Assembly: GCA_016490735.1 (NCBI GenBank) | Contig: JAEMWC010001123.1 | Span: 198,180 to 262,179, forward strand | Source of the DNA: Pachyseris speciosa | Taxonomy: Eukaryota > Cnidaria > Anthozoa > Scleractinia > Pachyseridae | Direction: 5' to 3' | DNA length: 64,000 nt | Part shown: positions 44,627 through 57,200 of the stretch, one piece after another | How the letters are laid out: the number at the start of each line of letters is the position of its first letter | Position numbering within the stretch: the first letter of the stretch is position 1 | The notes under the pieces: model-generated | What the model was told of the DNA's origin: nothing | Databases searched by the model: none | What the model saw: the letters and a program-made list of their open reading frames with translations, nothing else | Position numbers and translations under genes: made by a program

Positions 44627-44902
44627 TCATAAGACTCCAAAAAATATACCAAAATGGTCGCTACCATACGCTTTCCTATTTTCCAGATCTCCGATTATCA
44701 AGGGGCGCAGGACAAAGATTAGTTTAGTCATCAATGCTTCAAACAAAAGGGCGGCAGTGGGGAAAACAAGGCCAAGAATAAAAGCACACACAGTCAGTAT
44801 AGGGAATTTATTACTTGACGTTTTGAATTCGAGGACTTGAAAATACAGTTGCTTTGAGGTCAGTTCTACAGATTTTATATCTACACGAGAATTAGCCTTC
44901 AC
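44627..44902 (-). CDS. Hypothetical ORF with hydrophobic segment
   Basis: A 91-codon frame with a hydrophobic run (ILTVCAFILGLVFPTAALLF) that could span a membrane, followed by a second hydrophobic stretch. No family recognised, no splice-linked partner found, and no conserved motif. It may be chance in repeat-rich DNA. Confidence 0.2.
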   Translation of the reverse strand: MKANSRVDIKSVELTSKQLYFQVLEFKTSSNKFPILTVCAFILGLVFPTAALLFEALMTKLIFVLRPLIIGDLENRKAYGSDHFGIFFGVL

Positions 44903-45173
44903 TGTTTACACAAGAACACACCGACACGCAAGCAAGGGGAGAACTAAAAGGTTTTAAAAAGCTATGGTTTGTAATCTCCTGTGTCGGGATGTGGAAATGA
45001 AGGCACACCATAGTTTTCGCATGATAAAATTAACGCATTAAGGCAAAAATGCAGCTTTAAAGTATCAAGCCATAGGGTAACTTCAATGTATAATTTTTTT
45101 GTCCTACAGAAAGTAACAACATGCTCGAGTAATTCACAATAAGCCTCATCCCTTTACGTGTCTTTACTGCGGT

Positions 45174-45435
45174 TAGAGCGTTTTTCTATCGAGTGTCGTA
45201 ACACCAAGACCTAATTAATTACTGACCAATCACAACCGAATCAGAATACGAAGCAATTACATGTAGCCGGCGCTAAGCGCAGGAAAATGCACGCGCGCAA
45301 GGTACGATTAGTTTTGGCTCTGCTTCTAAATGAGTGAGAAAATGGAGCGAGTTTTGTTGACCAATCACTGAGCGAAGAAAAGCAAAACCAAATCAAACGC
45401 GAATAACTTGCGATACTCAATTGAAAACCGCCCTA
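45174..45435. mobile_element. TAGAGCG-type MITE (copy 3 of 3)
   Basis: Starts TAGAGCGTTTTTCTATCGAG and ends 'caattgaaaaccgcccta', with the same internal 'gaccaatcac' blocks as 17291-17570 and 41662-41947. Confidence 0.7.
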
Positions 45436-46241
45436 AACAATCAAGCTAAAAGTCGATCTGCTATTAAAATTCAACTAACACGGCTCCTTAGTTTACTACA
45501 AGAACCAGTCGCAAAAAACTTCGGCAGAAATCGAAAGAATGAAGATTGGCGCAACCGTTAAACGCTCGGGGAGGCAGCTACAAAATCCCCTCACTTCCTT
45601 TCAGGGATCAGCCTTTTCGGCCAGTCAACTTACGAGGTAAAAGAAAGGCGAATAAAATAAAGTACAGTGAATTCAACAAGAGATAAAGAGAATTTACAGA
45701 AACGAAAGAGGGTACAAATTACTCCCACAGAAAATTCCTTTCAGCTTTTACGTTGACCGCTCTCTTATCTGATACCTGCAGACAAGTCTCCCTTCAGAGT
45801 TGTTAGGTTGTCGTGCATTACTGGTGTAACTGAGTCAACAGTTCACGGAGGAACGCAAGACATTTTCAAAGACTGACATTAGTACACACTCATACAACTG
45901 CAAAGACCAGGACTGATCGTCGATACCAGTGTTTGCCTGAACATCACCGATACTCGTGAACGGTTATTTTTATACTTTTAGATACTGCTTCAGTGAGTAC
46001 TTCGTATAAGCTACACGTATATTCCATGCATCCCATGCTCGAGTGTTAATTGTAAGCCCAAGTATGTTTTGTTTTGGGTAAATGACACTCGCATCGCATC
46101 ACTTGAAACCTGGTATCTGCCCAGCCTTACGAACTGCTCTCCACCAAAAAAAAGGTGCTAACAAAAGAGGTCAGTGTATAAGTACCATCTAACATCTACA
46201 AGAAATTTACAACCGTTCTGATTTCTTCCTCGCTAGGAACA

Positions 46242-46850
46242 ATGCCTCACGAAGTACTTTTGAAAGGTTTTCACACCCAAGATCACCCTACAAAGTTACC
46301 AGCTACAAACACACTTAAGATGGGTGAGCTCATTTGGCCACCTGCACAGAATTCAAAAACAAAACACCACAATCTTAAATTAAGATACGTGACATCCCTT
46401 GCTGAATCACAATCAAGGAGGCACCGTCTGACTTCTCTCAACAATTATTCGTGAATGACTGAGCAAAGCAAAGACAGCCACATCAGTTACTTTTGTTTTG
46501 GACAAAATGGCGAAAAAGTCCTCACGCCGATACTCAACGTAAACAGGGACCGCGGAGACCATTTTAAAGTGGCAGGGCTAAAACATCTGGCCAAGTTCAA
46601 GTGGCAAAATTCACAAATTATCAATGTCAACTGGAGCCCTAAAAAATCAAACCAAGAAAAAAGTGGTAGGAGTATAGCCCTACAAGCCCTACCAGCCTTC
46701 TCAGCCCCCTCCCCCTCCCCCTCCGCAGACCCTGAAAAAGCCCACGCTGTTAAACCAAGCGCAAAAATGTTCCTAAAGCTAAGGTGCCTCCCAACATTTG
46801 ACTCTTTGTTGCCATGGCTTGCAGCCTCAACCTTCCCGTTGAAAATCTAA
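46242..46850 (+). CDS. Hypothetical open frame interrupted by one TGA
   Basis: Two ORFs (46242-46454 and 46455-46850) are in the same phase, separated only by a TGA at 46452-46454. Together they give about 200 codons. The second contains KDSHISYFCFGQNGEKVLTP and a serine/proline-rich stretch. No known domain is visible. It could be a decayed gene, an untranslated transcript or chance. Confidence 0.25.
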
Positions 46851-47850
46851 AAGCTAAAGAGCTTCTGTCCTATATATATGTATATATATTTATATATAGC
46901 ATTTACATAATACTGTTACCTCCCAGTAATATATTTGCTACTCAGGGGAGTATTTTTTAAAAGCCATAATTTAAATGACAAAATTATTTAAGCAGCTGGG
47001 GTTTTAAAAAACCAAGCTACGGTAGTCGGTTGACTTGCTTATATATACAGGTAATTACAAATACTAATAGAGAATATTATTCTGATGAAATTACAGTCTA
47101 GAAACGCCTTGGACGCTAGTCAACACCTGATATTTATATACGACTAGAGTATATAATTAATAAGGAAACTCTCTACGCTATGTTGTAATTATTCCAGTAA
47201 ATCTTGGGTTATACTTGAAGTACGCTGTTTAAATGACTTGAAAACGGTTTATAACCACAATTCTTCGAACACCACACTTTACCAAACGGCAAACTGCCTG
47301 TGTATTAAGAACAACTAGTTTTGTTGGAAAGTCTGTTTCGTGAAATTCGATTAGGCAGTGTTTGATGCACAAATAAATTTTGATGTACGTCTGACTGAAT
47401 GGATCGGGCGAGAACAAGTGATATTTTTGAAAAGCCTTTGCCTGAACAAAGGTCTGACTGGAGGCTTCATAAAAACGAAGAGGCCACAGAGTAGAAAACT
47501 AAACCGTACCGTTCTCCATCACTAGAACCTCTCATTTTTGCATCACTGCCAATCAAATATGCCCTTTCCTCAAAATATTATCACCAACACAGGCTAATCC
47601 TACTGACGAATTTCGATTTGGACACAGTTATCACTGTGACAACAATTTACCGTATTGCTGTGACGACCTACAATATTTCACTAAAACTTAAATGACAAGT
47701 TTAAATGTTATTTGAAGATAAATTTTTACACAAGCGAAATACCTAACTAGCCTAGGTGTGCTAACTCATCTGAAACCATTCATTGCGTTCATGTTCCTTC
47801 TTGTTCCTCTTCCATGGCTACATCAGCATTCCTGAGTGGAAAAAGTGAAG

Positions 47851-48010
47851 CCTGGTTTTCATATGTCGGGAAAATCCCAGACGGTCGGGGATTTCACTAT
47901 TTCCCGACCGTCCCAGATTTATGCCGAGATGACGATCACTGCAGAAATCTGGGACGGTCGGGAAATAGTGAAATCCCCGACCGTCTGCGATTTTCCCGAC
48001 ATATGAAAAT
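47851..48010. mobile_element. Palindromic MITE (GCCTGGTTTTCATATGTCGGG type)
   Basis: The arms 'catatgtcgggaaaatccc', 'gacggtcggggatttcacta' and their complements enclose a short centre, ending 'cccgacatatgaaaat'. A partial second copy lies at 48229-48280. Confidence 0.75.
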
Positions 48011-48216
48011 TAAGATACAAGTCCAAGGTTCGGGGTAACGCTATTCGTATCAGACTCTTATCAGATAAAACAGTTTTTGGTTGCCTTTTGTAATTAATAA
48101 ATTAGTGATCCCGGTACACGAAACAAAAGCTTAACAAAAGTCAGAACAGCCTAATAGTGACCAAAAGCTTTTGGATATCAGAGAAATTTTAACTGGAACA
48201 GGTAGGAGACAATATC

Positions 48217-49240
48217 CGAAAATGGAACCGGTCGGGAAATAGTGAAATCCCGACCGTCTGGGATTTTCCCGACATATACAAAACGCAGACTGCAGACTGC
48301 AGACCGGGGCTAAAATGCAGACTGTGGGTAAAATGCAGACTGCAAACTGCAGACCAGGGGTAAAATGCAGACTGAGGGTGAAATAAAATATTAATACATG
48401 AATAAAACACGAGTCATTGCTTTGGAATGGTTTACATTAACTGATGTTTTGATTAAATGAAGTTGAATTTTGTACACGTCGAGTTTTGGCATCTGACTCT
48501 TCTATCAAAATGGTCATACTAATGATTATTTGAGAACGCCGAAATGTTATAATTTCTCGTGTTTGGATAGCCGACTGTCACCTTTCAGCAAATACCTCAC
48601 AAACCTATTGAAATATTAAAGTCGAGTACAAAGATTGAATTTCTCACACAAACTAGGCTCGATACCTACAAGTTTAGCTTGCCCTGTTGTTGTGCTCTCG
48701 TGTTTTGCTTGCCTTGTGTTCCGAACAATTCCAAGGCCATTTGAAGCAACTAAGACACGCGGTGGTTTGAACGTTATTAAGACTTTTTTGTCGATGAAAA
48801 CAGGATGGAGAGTTGGTCGGTCCGAGACCTGATCGCGTAAACAAAATTCAAAATGGCCGACACGTAAACAAAGAAAAAAAGGTGAGATGGATAGAATTAC
48901 GATTAGTTCGGGCCCTTGCGATTAGCTTGGTTCAACAAAATGGGGAGTTCAAGAACTCGAGGTTGATAATATAATGTTTGACTAAGGCTAGGAAACGCCA
49001 TTTAGTTTGAGTTTTCGGGATTTTGGAAAAAAAAATTACGGGTACGTACGAACACATTGAAGTCTTCATTTGATCCGGATTTGATCCTTGTGTTTTTTAT
49101 TATTAATATTTTATTTTACCCTCAGTGTGCATTTTACCCCTGGGCTGCAGTCTGCAGTCTGCATTTTACCCTCAGTCTGCATTTTACCCCCCGTCTGCAG
49201 TCTGCAGTCTGCGTTCTACACTGACCGAAAATGGAACCGT
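48217..49240. repeat. Composite inverted repeat of GCAGACTGCAGACTG units with direct flanks
   Basis: The left block (48284-48385) of 'gcagactgcagactgcag' and 'taaaatgcagactg' units is inverted in the right block (about 49110-49216). A 15-base direct repeat, 'ccgaaaatggaaccg', is found at 48217-48231 and 49226-49240. The interior is AT-rich and non-coding. Confidence 0.65.
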
Positions 49241-49308
49241 ACTTTAACATCGTACATCGTAACATCGTACTTTAACATAAATCATAGGATAAATCATTGT
49301 CGCTTTAT

Positions 49309-49620
49309 CCTTCAGCCATTAATTCTGAAATCTCATATTTGCGTTCACGACCCTTTGATCTTGGTTCTTATGTCAAACGACAAGTGGCAATGACAACATT
49401 GCACGTCCTCTCCAAGCTACATCCTGCAATTTTCCCCGATCTAAAAGCCATTATGGCTCTTGTTAAGAAATGGGAATTCAATGCAAATTCAGCATTCCAA
49501 TCAATTAAAGATAAAGACAAATTAACGAATGAGATTACAGCCAAGGGACAGCCATGGGTTGTTTCCCAAACTGTTGTTGTACTACAACAACAACAACAAT
49601 ACTTTATTTCACATTTCCTT
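49309..49620 (+). CDS. Possible terminal exon of an unidentified gene
   Basis: After a 'tttatccttcag' acceptor, one frame reads SEISYLRSRPFDLGSYVKRQ, then VAMTTLHVLSKLHPAIFPDL, then KAIMALVKKWEFNANSAFQS. The amphipathic helix pattern looks like a HEAT/ARM-type helical protein. The frame ends near 49635 beside CAA repeats. I could not name the family, and no partner exon was found upstream. It converges with the HDAC gene on the other strand. Confidence 0.35.
49603..49608 (-). terminator. Candidate poly-A signal of the HDAC gene
   Basis: AATAAA on the minus strand, about 150 bases beyond the HDAC stop codon at 49759-49761. It lies next to (CAA)n repeats. Confidence 0.45.
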
Positions 49621-49758
49621 CTCACATCACATTAAAAGATATTTGTATGGGTAGTTAAATTAAAGGTATTAAGGTATTTGTAGGTTAAACTAAGCCAATT
49701 ATTGATAACAACGATGAAAATGCCAGACCCAGCATGTAAAACCTAACATCTTTCTCCC

Positions 49759-51143
49759 TTACTTCTCTTGCTCTTGCACGACTCCCATGGACAGTGACGC
49801 TAGTGCTGTCACTGTGTCAGCTTCCTCTTTTTCTCGCTGCTGTGCTTGCACTAGTGACTGGCAGATTTGGGTTGCTTCTCGTTTTACGCTGTTCCAGTAT
49901 CTACCTATAAGTGAAGAAACAAGCTCAATGAGTATGTTATGGGCCGTCATACTCCAGTTAACGTGAACTTTAAAACAATCTCAGCAACCAGAAAGGACAC
50001 CAAATGCCTTAATCACAGAACGAAGAGTCTCTGTTTCAGGCTCTAAAATATAGGTACGTGCGACGCAAATTATTTCCAGCTGTCACGAAATATGGGTTAT
50101 TGGCCAAGCGTGAGGTGAAGATGGTGGGATATTGGCCAAGTTCTTTTTTTTTTTTCGTGTTTATGTAGCGAGACGAAGTCGAGGTTCATAAACACGCAAA
50201 AAACGAACGAGGTCAATATCCCGCCATCTTGACCGAACAAGCTTGGTCAATAAAGGATTTATTATATGACTCAAAGGACGCTATTAAAAGACAGTAAAAC
50301 GCGGCACGAATGTGCTATCCCGAGCGGTCAAGATGGCTCAATCTTGACCTCGCGGGTAGCCAATCACAGCAGGAGAATGGATTCATCATGAATCAAGAGT
50401 CTTGACCGCTGAAACAGCCAGTCGTATAATAAATGACAGTTATTGACAGCTTAAGAAGACCATGTCATCCATTATTTGTAGTACTTTAAAAATCCAAACG
50501 GACACTTCTTCAGCAGTCAGGGTTCTTAAGAAGTTCTGCTATTCTAGTTTACAGAGACATCGACTTATGTTTTCAGTTTCCTAATATAAATACTGATTCA
50601 GCACACTTGTTTTTAATTTTGGTCATACCTTGAATTGTGATGGTTTTCTCAAGGACAGCTACTGCATTCCGATTAGGTGCACGCTTGATGCTTTCCTTAG
50701 GAAGCTCTGGCACCTACAACAAGGTCATTGAATTTAACAACAGTGTGCTACTTAGAGTAGAGTATCACAGATTTAAACATAAGCCATAGGCCAACAGTTG
50801 GATTCCAGCCTCATGCAGGGCTCGAAAGTTCTTTGGGAGAGGTGGTAGTCCAGGGCTAGCTGGTACCCTGTGTTGCTAGCCCGTATTTACAAACTGCTTG
50901 TCAGAACCTTTTGTTTCATATGGATGAGCCAAAACAACTATGCAAAGATTTCGGCATATCGATGAAGTGTAATAACTATTCAAAATTGCCCACAGAAATT
51001 CCAACATTCAAAAACTTTGCTAGCCCCTCTAGCATTTTTCAAGCCCTGCTATGGGAGAAAACTACCCCCAAGAAGTGTGCTACTTGCTACTCAGCCACGA
51101 GACAACCCCTACCTCCCTCCCTCCCTAACCTCCACTGCCCCCC

Positions 51144-51191
<48 letters not shown>

Positions 51192-53088
51192 ACACCCAAC
51201 AAACACACACAAAGCAGCTGAGAAAACAATTCGAGATTTTGGGGGTGAAACACAACTGATGGTAAGGGACAATTCCCATGGATTTTCATGTATTGTTGAA
51301 CTTGCCTTGCATACATGATCAAGCTGAAGCTACTGTATCGTGACATGTTCCTCACCTTTTCTCCTAACAAGGCTTTTACGCAAGCTTCTGCTGCATCACA
51401 CAGTGACGGTAAACTGTATCCACCTTCTAGGGCCATTACTACATGTCCACCGGCCAAGTCCATCAACTGCTTCGTCAGTTGTGCGTAACCTAAAAAACAC
51501 ACCAACGAGTCAGCCATACTACCGGGTCACCTCCCATGACACCCTTGATGAGATGTTTCTTGAACTATCACAAGACGAATTTGGCCGTTTACCACTGAGC
51601 CTAAAAGGCTTGTCTCCATATTCGAGTTTCGTCCAATTTGCAACTAGCGGCTATTCCAACAATCTTATCACCGCAGCGGCGTCTCGACAGCACGCTTTCT
51701 AAAATAACCTCACCAGTCTACAAATGGCAAAATAAACGAAGAAAGTTTGGCGGTAAGTTAATGACGTTCAACTTACAAGACTCGAAAGTAATACAATATG
51801 CTGCTGAATTCGCAACCAAATCACACTAAAATCGACGCGGTTTACACTTACGATTCAAAGCCGAAGCCCTTTTGTAATAAATTGTGGTCTAGCTCACCGA
51901 AAATGCAAGTGCAAGGAGACCTGAATTTAGTTACAAGTATGAAAGAAAGAGATCAATGACGTGTACTCACATGCTGCGGTTACTCTGTAGCCACCCAACG
52001 CAGGGGAGTGCCCTGCAGCTGCATCAAATCCTGCTGACACCAGCACAACATCCGGTTGAAATTCCTTAGCTATTGGAATTACTATAGAACGGAACGCTGC
52101 AAAATACTCAGGATCACCATATGAAGGATCTATGAGGGAAAAAATATGTTTCAGTTTCAGTTTCAGTTTATTTTTGCCACTTATTGTTATTTAAAATTAC
52201 AAGATAAATATGTGTTTAACTACAAGAGATGTTAAATAATCGATAAGAGAAAAGTATTAGGCGAGGATGCCCATATAGAAACCATTAGGGCTTATTCGGG
52301 CTACAGGCACCTCAAGAAAATACAACTATAAAATGATAATTTAGGCGTGTCTTAATAAATTTGTAAGCACATTTAGGTTAAAAAGCAAGAACACAAACAA
52401 ACAAACAAAATGAACAAAATAAGGGGAAGTCAGTTCAGGAGGAAGGTTTTTAATTTAGACTTAAATTGAGAAAAACTGTCAGCATTCTGAATTTCTGTAT
52501 TGAAAGAATTAAACAATTTAGGTCCTTGAAAGCGTATTCCAAATTGTCGGATATTCGTTCTACAAGAAAATAAGTAAAAGGCATTGGAGTTTCTAGTATT
52601 ACAATGATGAATTTGATTAGTCAGCAAAAACATTTCATTGAATGCATCAGGAAGGAGGCCTTTCTTAAAAGAAAACATATGCAACAGTTACAGCTTACTG
52701 CCAAAGTAATAATAATAAGTGAAGTGAAGTCTATGCTGTTGTTGCTCTACACCAAGTCGTTATCACTGAATTTGGAAAAGACTGGGACTGAGCAGCCGCG
52801 CAAGCGATTATGGGATTGTATGGGGGGGGGGGGGTGCGTACAAAGAAACAATGGCGCCCCACCAAACAATCCCACAATCCCTCACGCGGCTCTCTCGATC
52901 CCATTTTTTTCCGAAGTGAGCTGCTGTGTGCTTCTTCTCTCGCGCTTTTTGCAACAAAGCTTGGGATTTAGCTACTGGAGCACTACTACCTGATAGCTTA
53001 CTGGAATTCCGCAGTTCATATATGATTTATTTCATGTATCATTCACACTCATTTCTTTCACAGGAAGATATGAACCCACAATTGATCT

Positions 53089-53123
<35 letters not shown>

Positions 53124-54166
53124 ATCGCGAGGTCACGGGTTCAAACCCCGTTGCAGTTCTGAAAAATAATTTTTTAAGGCTTCTTTTCGCAATTACATAA
53201 ATTGCGTTCACAACTGCGAGGATCAGTCTTCATTTGATTTCATTTCCGCAGTTCATATATGATTTTTTTTATGTATCATTCACAGACTGCTTCCTCTTAG
53301 CACCAATTTGTACAAAAGTGCGCATTTTTTGTCACATGGTCATAGCTCACCTAATCCTCCCATAAAGGCGATGTTAACATTGTAGCCCACACCTATACCA
53401 GCACCACACTGAAAAACAAACAAAGCAAAGAAGAGATTAATGATTAGTGATAACAACAAGAGGCTCGAAGGAAACTTCACTTTGGACGACGTTCCGTTCA
53501 AACGTTAGTTGCGTAGGTGCGAGGTCTTGACGCATGCACTTTAAAGTGCGGACGGCGATTTGTGGTCGAAGAAAAACATGAATAAATGAAACCCAGATTA
53601 ATACTTTGTGCCTTCGGGCAAAGTAATTACACATGTTGCATAAATACATGGAAAGACGAGGCAGTTATTCATCGTGGTTAAAAGAAACTGTGGATTTCAA
53701 GGATAATTCCTCCTTATACATTTTGTTTGTCACCCCAGGATATTACCACTCTGGTGTGGATCCCATCTTTTTGACGATTACTGCCGGTCTTCATCAGATG
53801 ATGGTGTATGGCAATGTATTTAGTACTTAGGTTGTTAGTGAAGGGGTGCTGATTTTAAAACTCAATTTGGCCGGGGGAGATGGGACTATTGCAATCCCCC
53901 AATCCTCCCTGTTCCCTTCCCTGTTCCCTTCCCTGTTCCCTTCCCTATTCCCTTCCCTGTTCCCTTCCCTGTTCCCTTCTCTGTTCCCTTCCCTGTTCCC
54001 TTCCCTGTTCCCTTCCCTATTCCCTTCCCTGTTCCCTTCCCTGTTCCCTTCCCTGTTCCCTTCCCTGTTCCCTTCCCTGTTCCCTTCCCAGTCAGTCCGT
54101 CACGGAACGGTCGTACAAGGACTAGCTATTAGGGAGCTTACGCAACGACGACGACACGACGACGAC

Positions 54167-54204
<38 letters not shown>

Positions 54205-57200
54205 CGCGACGGCAACGAAAACGTTATTTCGAAATATAACTTTTCGTTTTTGCAACTCTTTCGCGATTATTCCAAATTGCTGAACTTAAAAAATGCTGGC
54301 GAACTGTCCAGGAACTAAATTGCTATGAACGACGTCAAAGTTAGGAAATAGAAAGAAAAACGCCGTCATGCGTTCACGTTCTCGAGAAAAACATAAAATT
54401 TGGTCATTTCACGTTCTTGCTTTGCAAAGGACGGCAAAGAAATGTACCAAAATGTAAAACGCACGTGCAGAGTCATTGTTTTTGCTCATTAAGCCTATTG
54501 TTTTGTGACGTTCTCGGTGCCGTCGTCGTCCTCGTTGCTTAAGCTCCCTATTTTGTTGTTTGACTGAACGCAATCATGAGGATGCTTCAGGAGACAAGTA
54601 AAGAAAAGAGAAGAAGTTGTAAAACATCTTAAAATACCTCTTCTGCCTTGCCTGTACCGGGGAAGAAAGTCCCATCATCATGGCGGTGAATAGAAATATA
54701 CATCACATGTGGATCATCATAAAACATTTGCTGCGTGCCGTTACCATGATGAATGTCCTGTGAAGAGAGTTTACCATCAACAGAATGAGCAATGACATTT
54801 TTTGGGGATACACAACAAAGCTATTTCTGAAAGTCGTAGTGAAAATCACATGTGGAGGATTCGCAGGTATAGAGAGAAAGCCTGTAACTTGTAGGTAAAC
54901 ATTCAAGCTACTGAATTTTTGAGCCTTTTTTTCTGAAATCAACAACATCTCCACTTGTGACAGACGCCGCAGGTACTTTCACACTTAGTTCCAAAGCGCA
55001 CAAACATGACTTTTTTAAAGCCGTTCTACCTCACCGGGTACAAGATCAACAAGTTGCACACCCGGCGCACTGAACAGCAGTTTCCACGTAATTTCCTTGA
55101 GCGCCTAGGTAGGTTAGTGGTGGCATGGTGCTGTCATGGATAGCATGTTGCACTTTAATCTATATCTTTGGGTTGAAACATTGGATGATTGTTTGTTTGC
55201 TCTTCTCTGTCATGTTCTTTCTTTTGATCAGAAACTATACTCCTCATTGTGTCTCTCTATGGTGTCTCTCTATTTCAATCTACCCAATCTACAGTATAAC
55301 TGTTAAATTTGGTAGGAATTCAATAAAATAATTATATGGGACCTCTCATTTGGTCGAAGTTGCCAAGACACTTAAGAATGATAGAAACTTGTTTAAGAGG
55401 AACATCAGGAAAGTTGACCTTTCAACTCTTGCAAATATTTAGACGTTTTTAGGCTTTTTAACAAATTTTGACGTTTTTCTTAGACGGTTTTTTAAAGCTT
55501 TTTTTAACAAATTTTGTAACTAATTATATAATCTACAATTCTCTTTTGTATATTGATCTGTATATGGTATTTAATTAATTATTTTACAGTGTCCCCAATT
55601 AGCTTTTAGCTAAATACATAGGCACTCAAGTTAAGTTTTCATTCATTCATTCACTCACCCAGGTGCATTAATGGCTACAGCGACATGCCCCTGAGGGTAA
55701 CCAGTCGAAGCAAGGAAATCCCATCAGTGGGGGAGTAGTAACTCGATGCTTGATGCTATAGAATTTGAATTAAGCTTTGGGCTAGTTAGGCCCAAAGTTC
55801 ATCTTTAATTTTTAGGAGTTTTGAGCAGGAAGGCAATTACTTTTCACAGGTGGGCAAATATCTGGGTTTCGATTTAACTTCTTGATCACAAAAGATTAAC
55901 TTGATGTGTTCGTGGCAGGCAGACAAAACTTTGTTTACAGCTTGCCAACGTGCCTGGTGCCTGGCCCATAATGAAACCCTTGGTCTAGATAGTGAACAGA
56001 CTACAGTGAGTATCCTGCTAGTGCTTGGGCACCAAAGAACGAACAGTGCGTGACGTTAGGCAATACTCACCCAGTCAACTATGAGAACTCTTTCTACTGA
56101 GAGTTTCAGTCTAAGTAGCCGCGCGGCAATTGCTACGCTGTTAAAATAACAGAAACCCCTGCAGATGGAAAAAGAAATGGAAGAAGAGGTGAGTGAAACA
56201 TGTTGCACAGACGTTAAGTCAGAGAAAACTTGTTACTATTGTGATTACCCAACGCAATGTAGATACAGCTGAACCTAAGCACGAGTTTTATAGAGGTACC
56301 TACACGTAATAACAGAACTGTGGAAAATGTAGAGGCTACGATATTACTTCTAGGACTTTTCAACCAGAACATCAACAACCAAACTCCGCCTACTGTTCTC
56401 TGTGTATTTTATATGCTACTGGTTGGGAGTATATACTTGTACGTAAACATCAAGTCAACTAATTTCTTTATGAACCGTACGTTTGATGAAGTACAGTATA
56501 AAGCTTCAAATAAAATAATAGTCATTTTTGGGAAATCCACGTTGTGAAAATTGAGCACAAAAAGGAAACACCAAAGGAAACACCCAAGGAAACAGCGACT
56601 ATCATTTTCAACCTTCAATCAGTATGACCTGCCCACTTTCTGTTTAACTTACATTGCTTGATGTGCCTCCGCATGGTGTCCAGGAGGTCTTACCAATGCC
56701 AAACCATTCTGATAAGAAAGAAAGGCAATAACGTTATAGGTGAATTTAAAAGTTCTTTTTAGGCTGTTAAAACAAAGCAAATTAAGCACTGAAATATTGA
56801 AGTAAAAAACGTCACAAATTACGGAGAATCTCACTTTTTTTGCACTTGTAAAATTCATAAATAATTCATAAGAGTTATGACCAATCTACGGGTAGTATTT
56901 GAGTCACAGGTATACCTCTCTAAACCCCAATACAAATCAACTTTCATAAAAGAGTCCTGTTCAGCTAATTAGTATGCATCAACTTTGATACCGAATTAAC
57001 AGAACAAACACGACAAACACAATCTATTGTTTCAATTCACAAGATAAAATATTCGCGTCCAACCTTTATGGGCTTTAGAATGGCTCACCTGCGGATCGTC
57101 ATTTTAAATGCTCATAAAGGTCTCCCGCTCATATTAATTATATCTATTACTTAAAGTAGCCCCAAAGAAAAAAATATTGTGCAGCTGTTCCTACACGTAC

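Noticed and set aside
50911..51318. ORFs with poly-Pro or poly-Gly runs
   Set aside because: They translate the poly-C/(CA)n tract in an HDAC intron.
53101..53160. tRNA gene on the plus strand
   Set aside because: A- and B-boxes are present but the D/anticodon region is deleted and the acceptor stem does not pair; it is a SINE head.
53907..54090. CRISPR-like array
   Set aside because: Direct 12-bp tandem repeats without spacers in a eukaryotic intron; a minisatellite.
53846..54283. 145-codon ORF of repeated LFPSLFPS
   Set aside because: Pure translation of the 12-bp minisatellite plus GAC repeats; not a gene.
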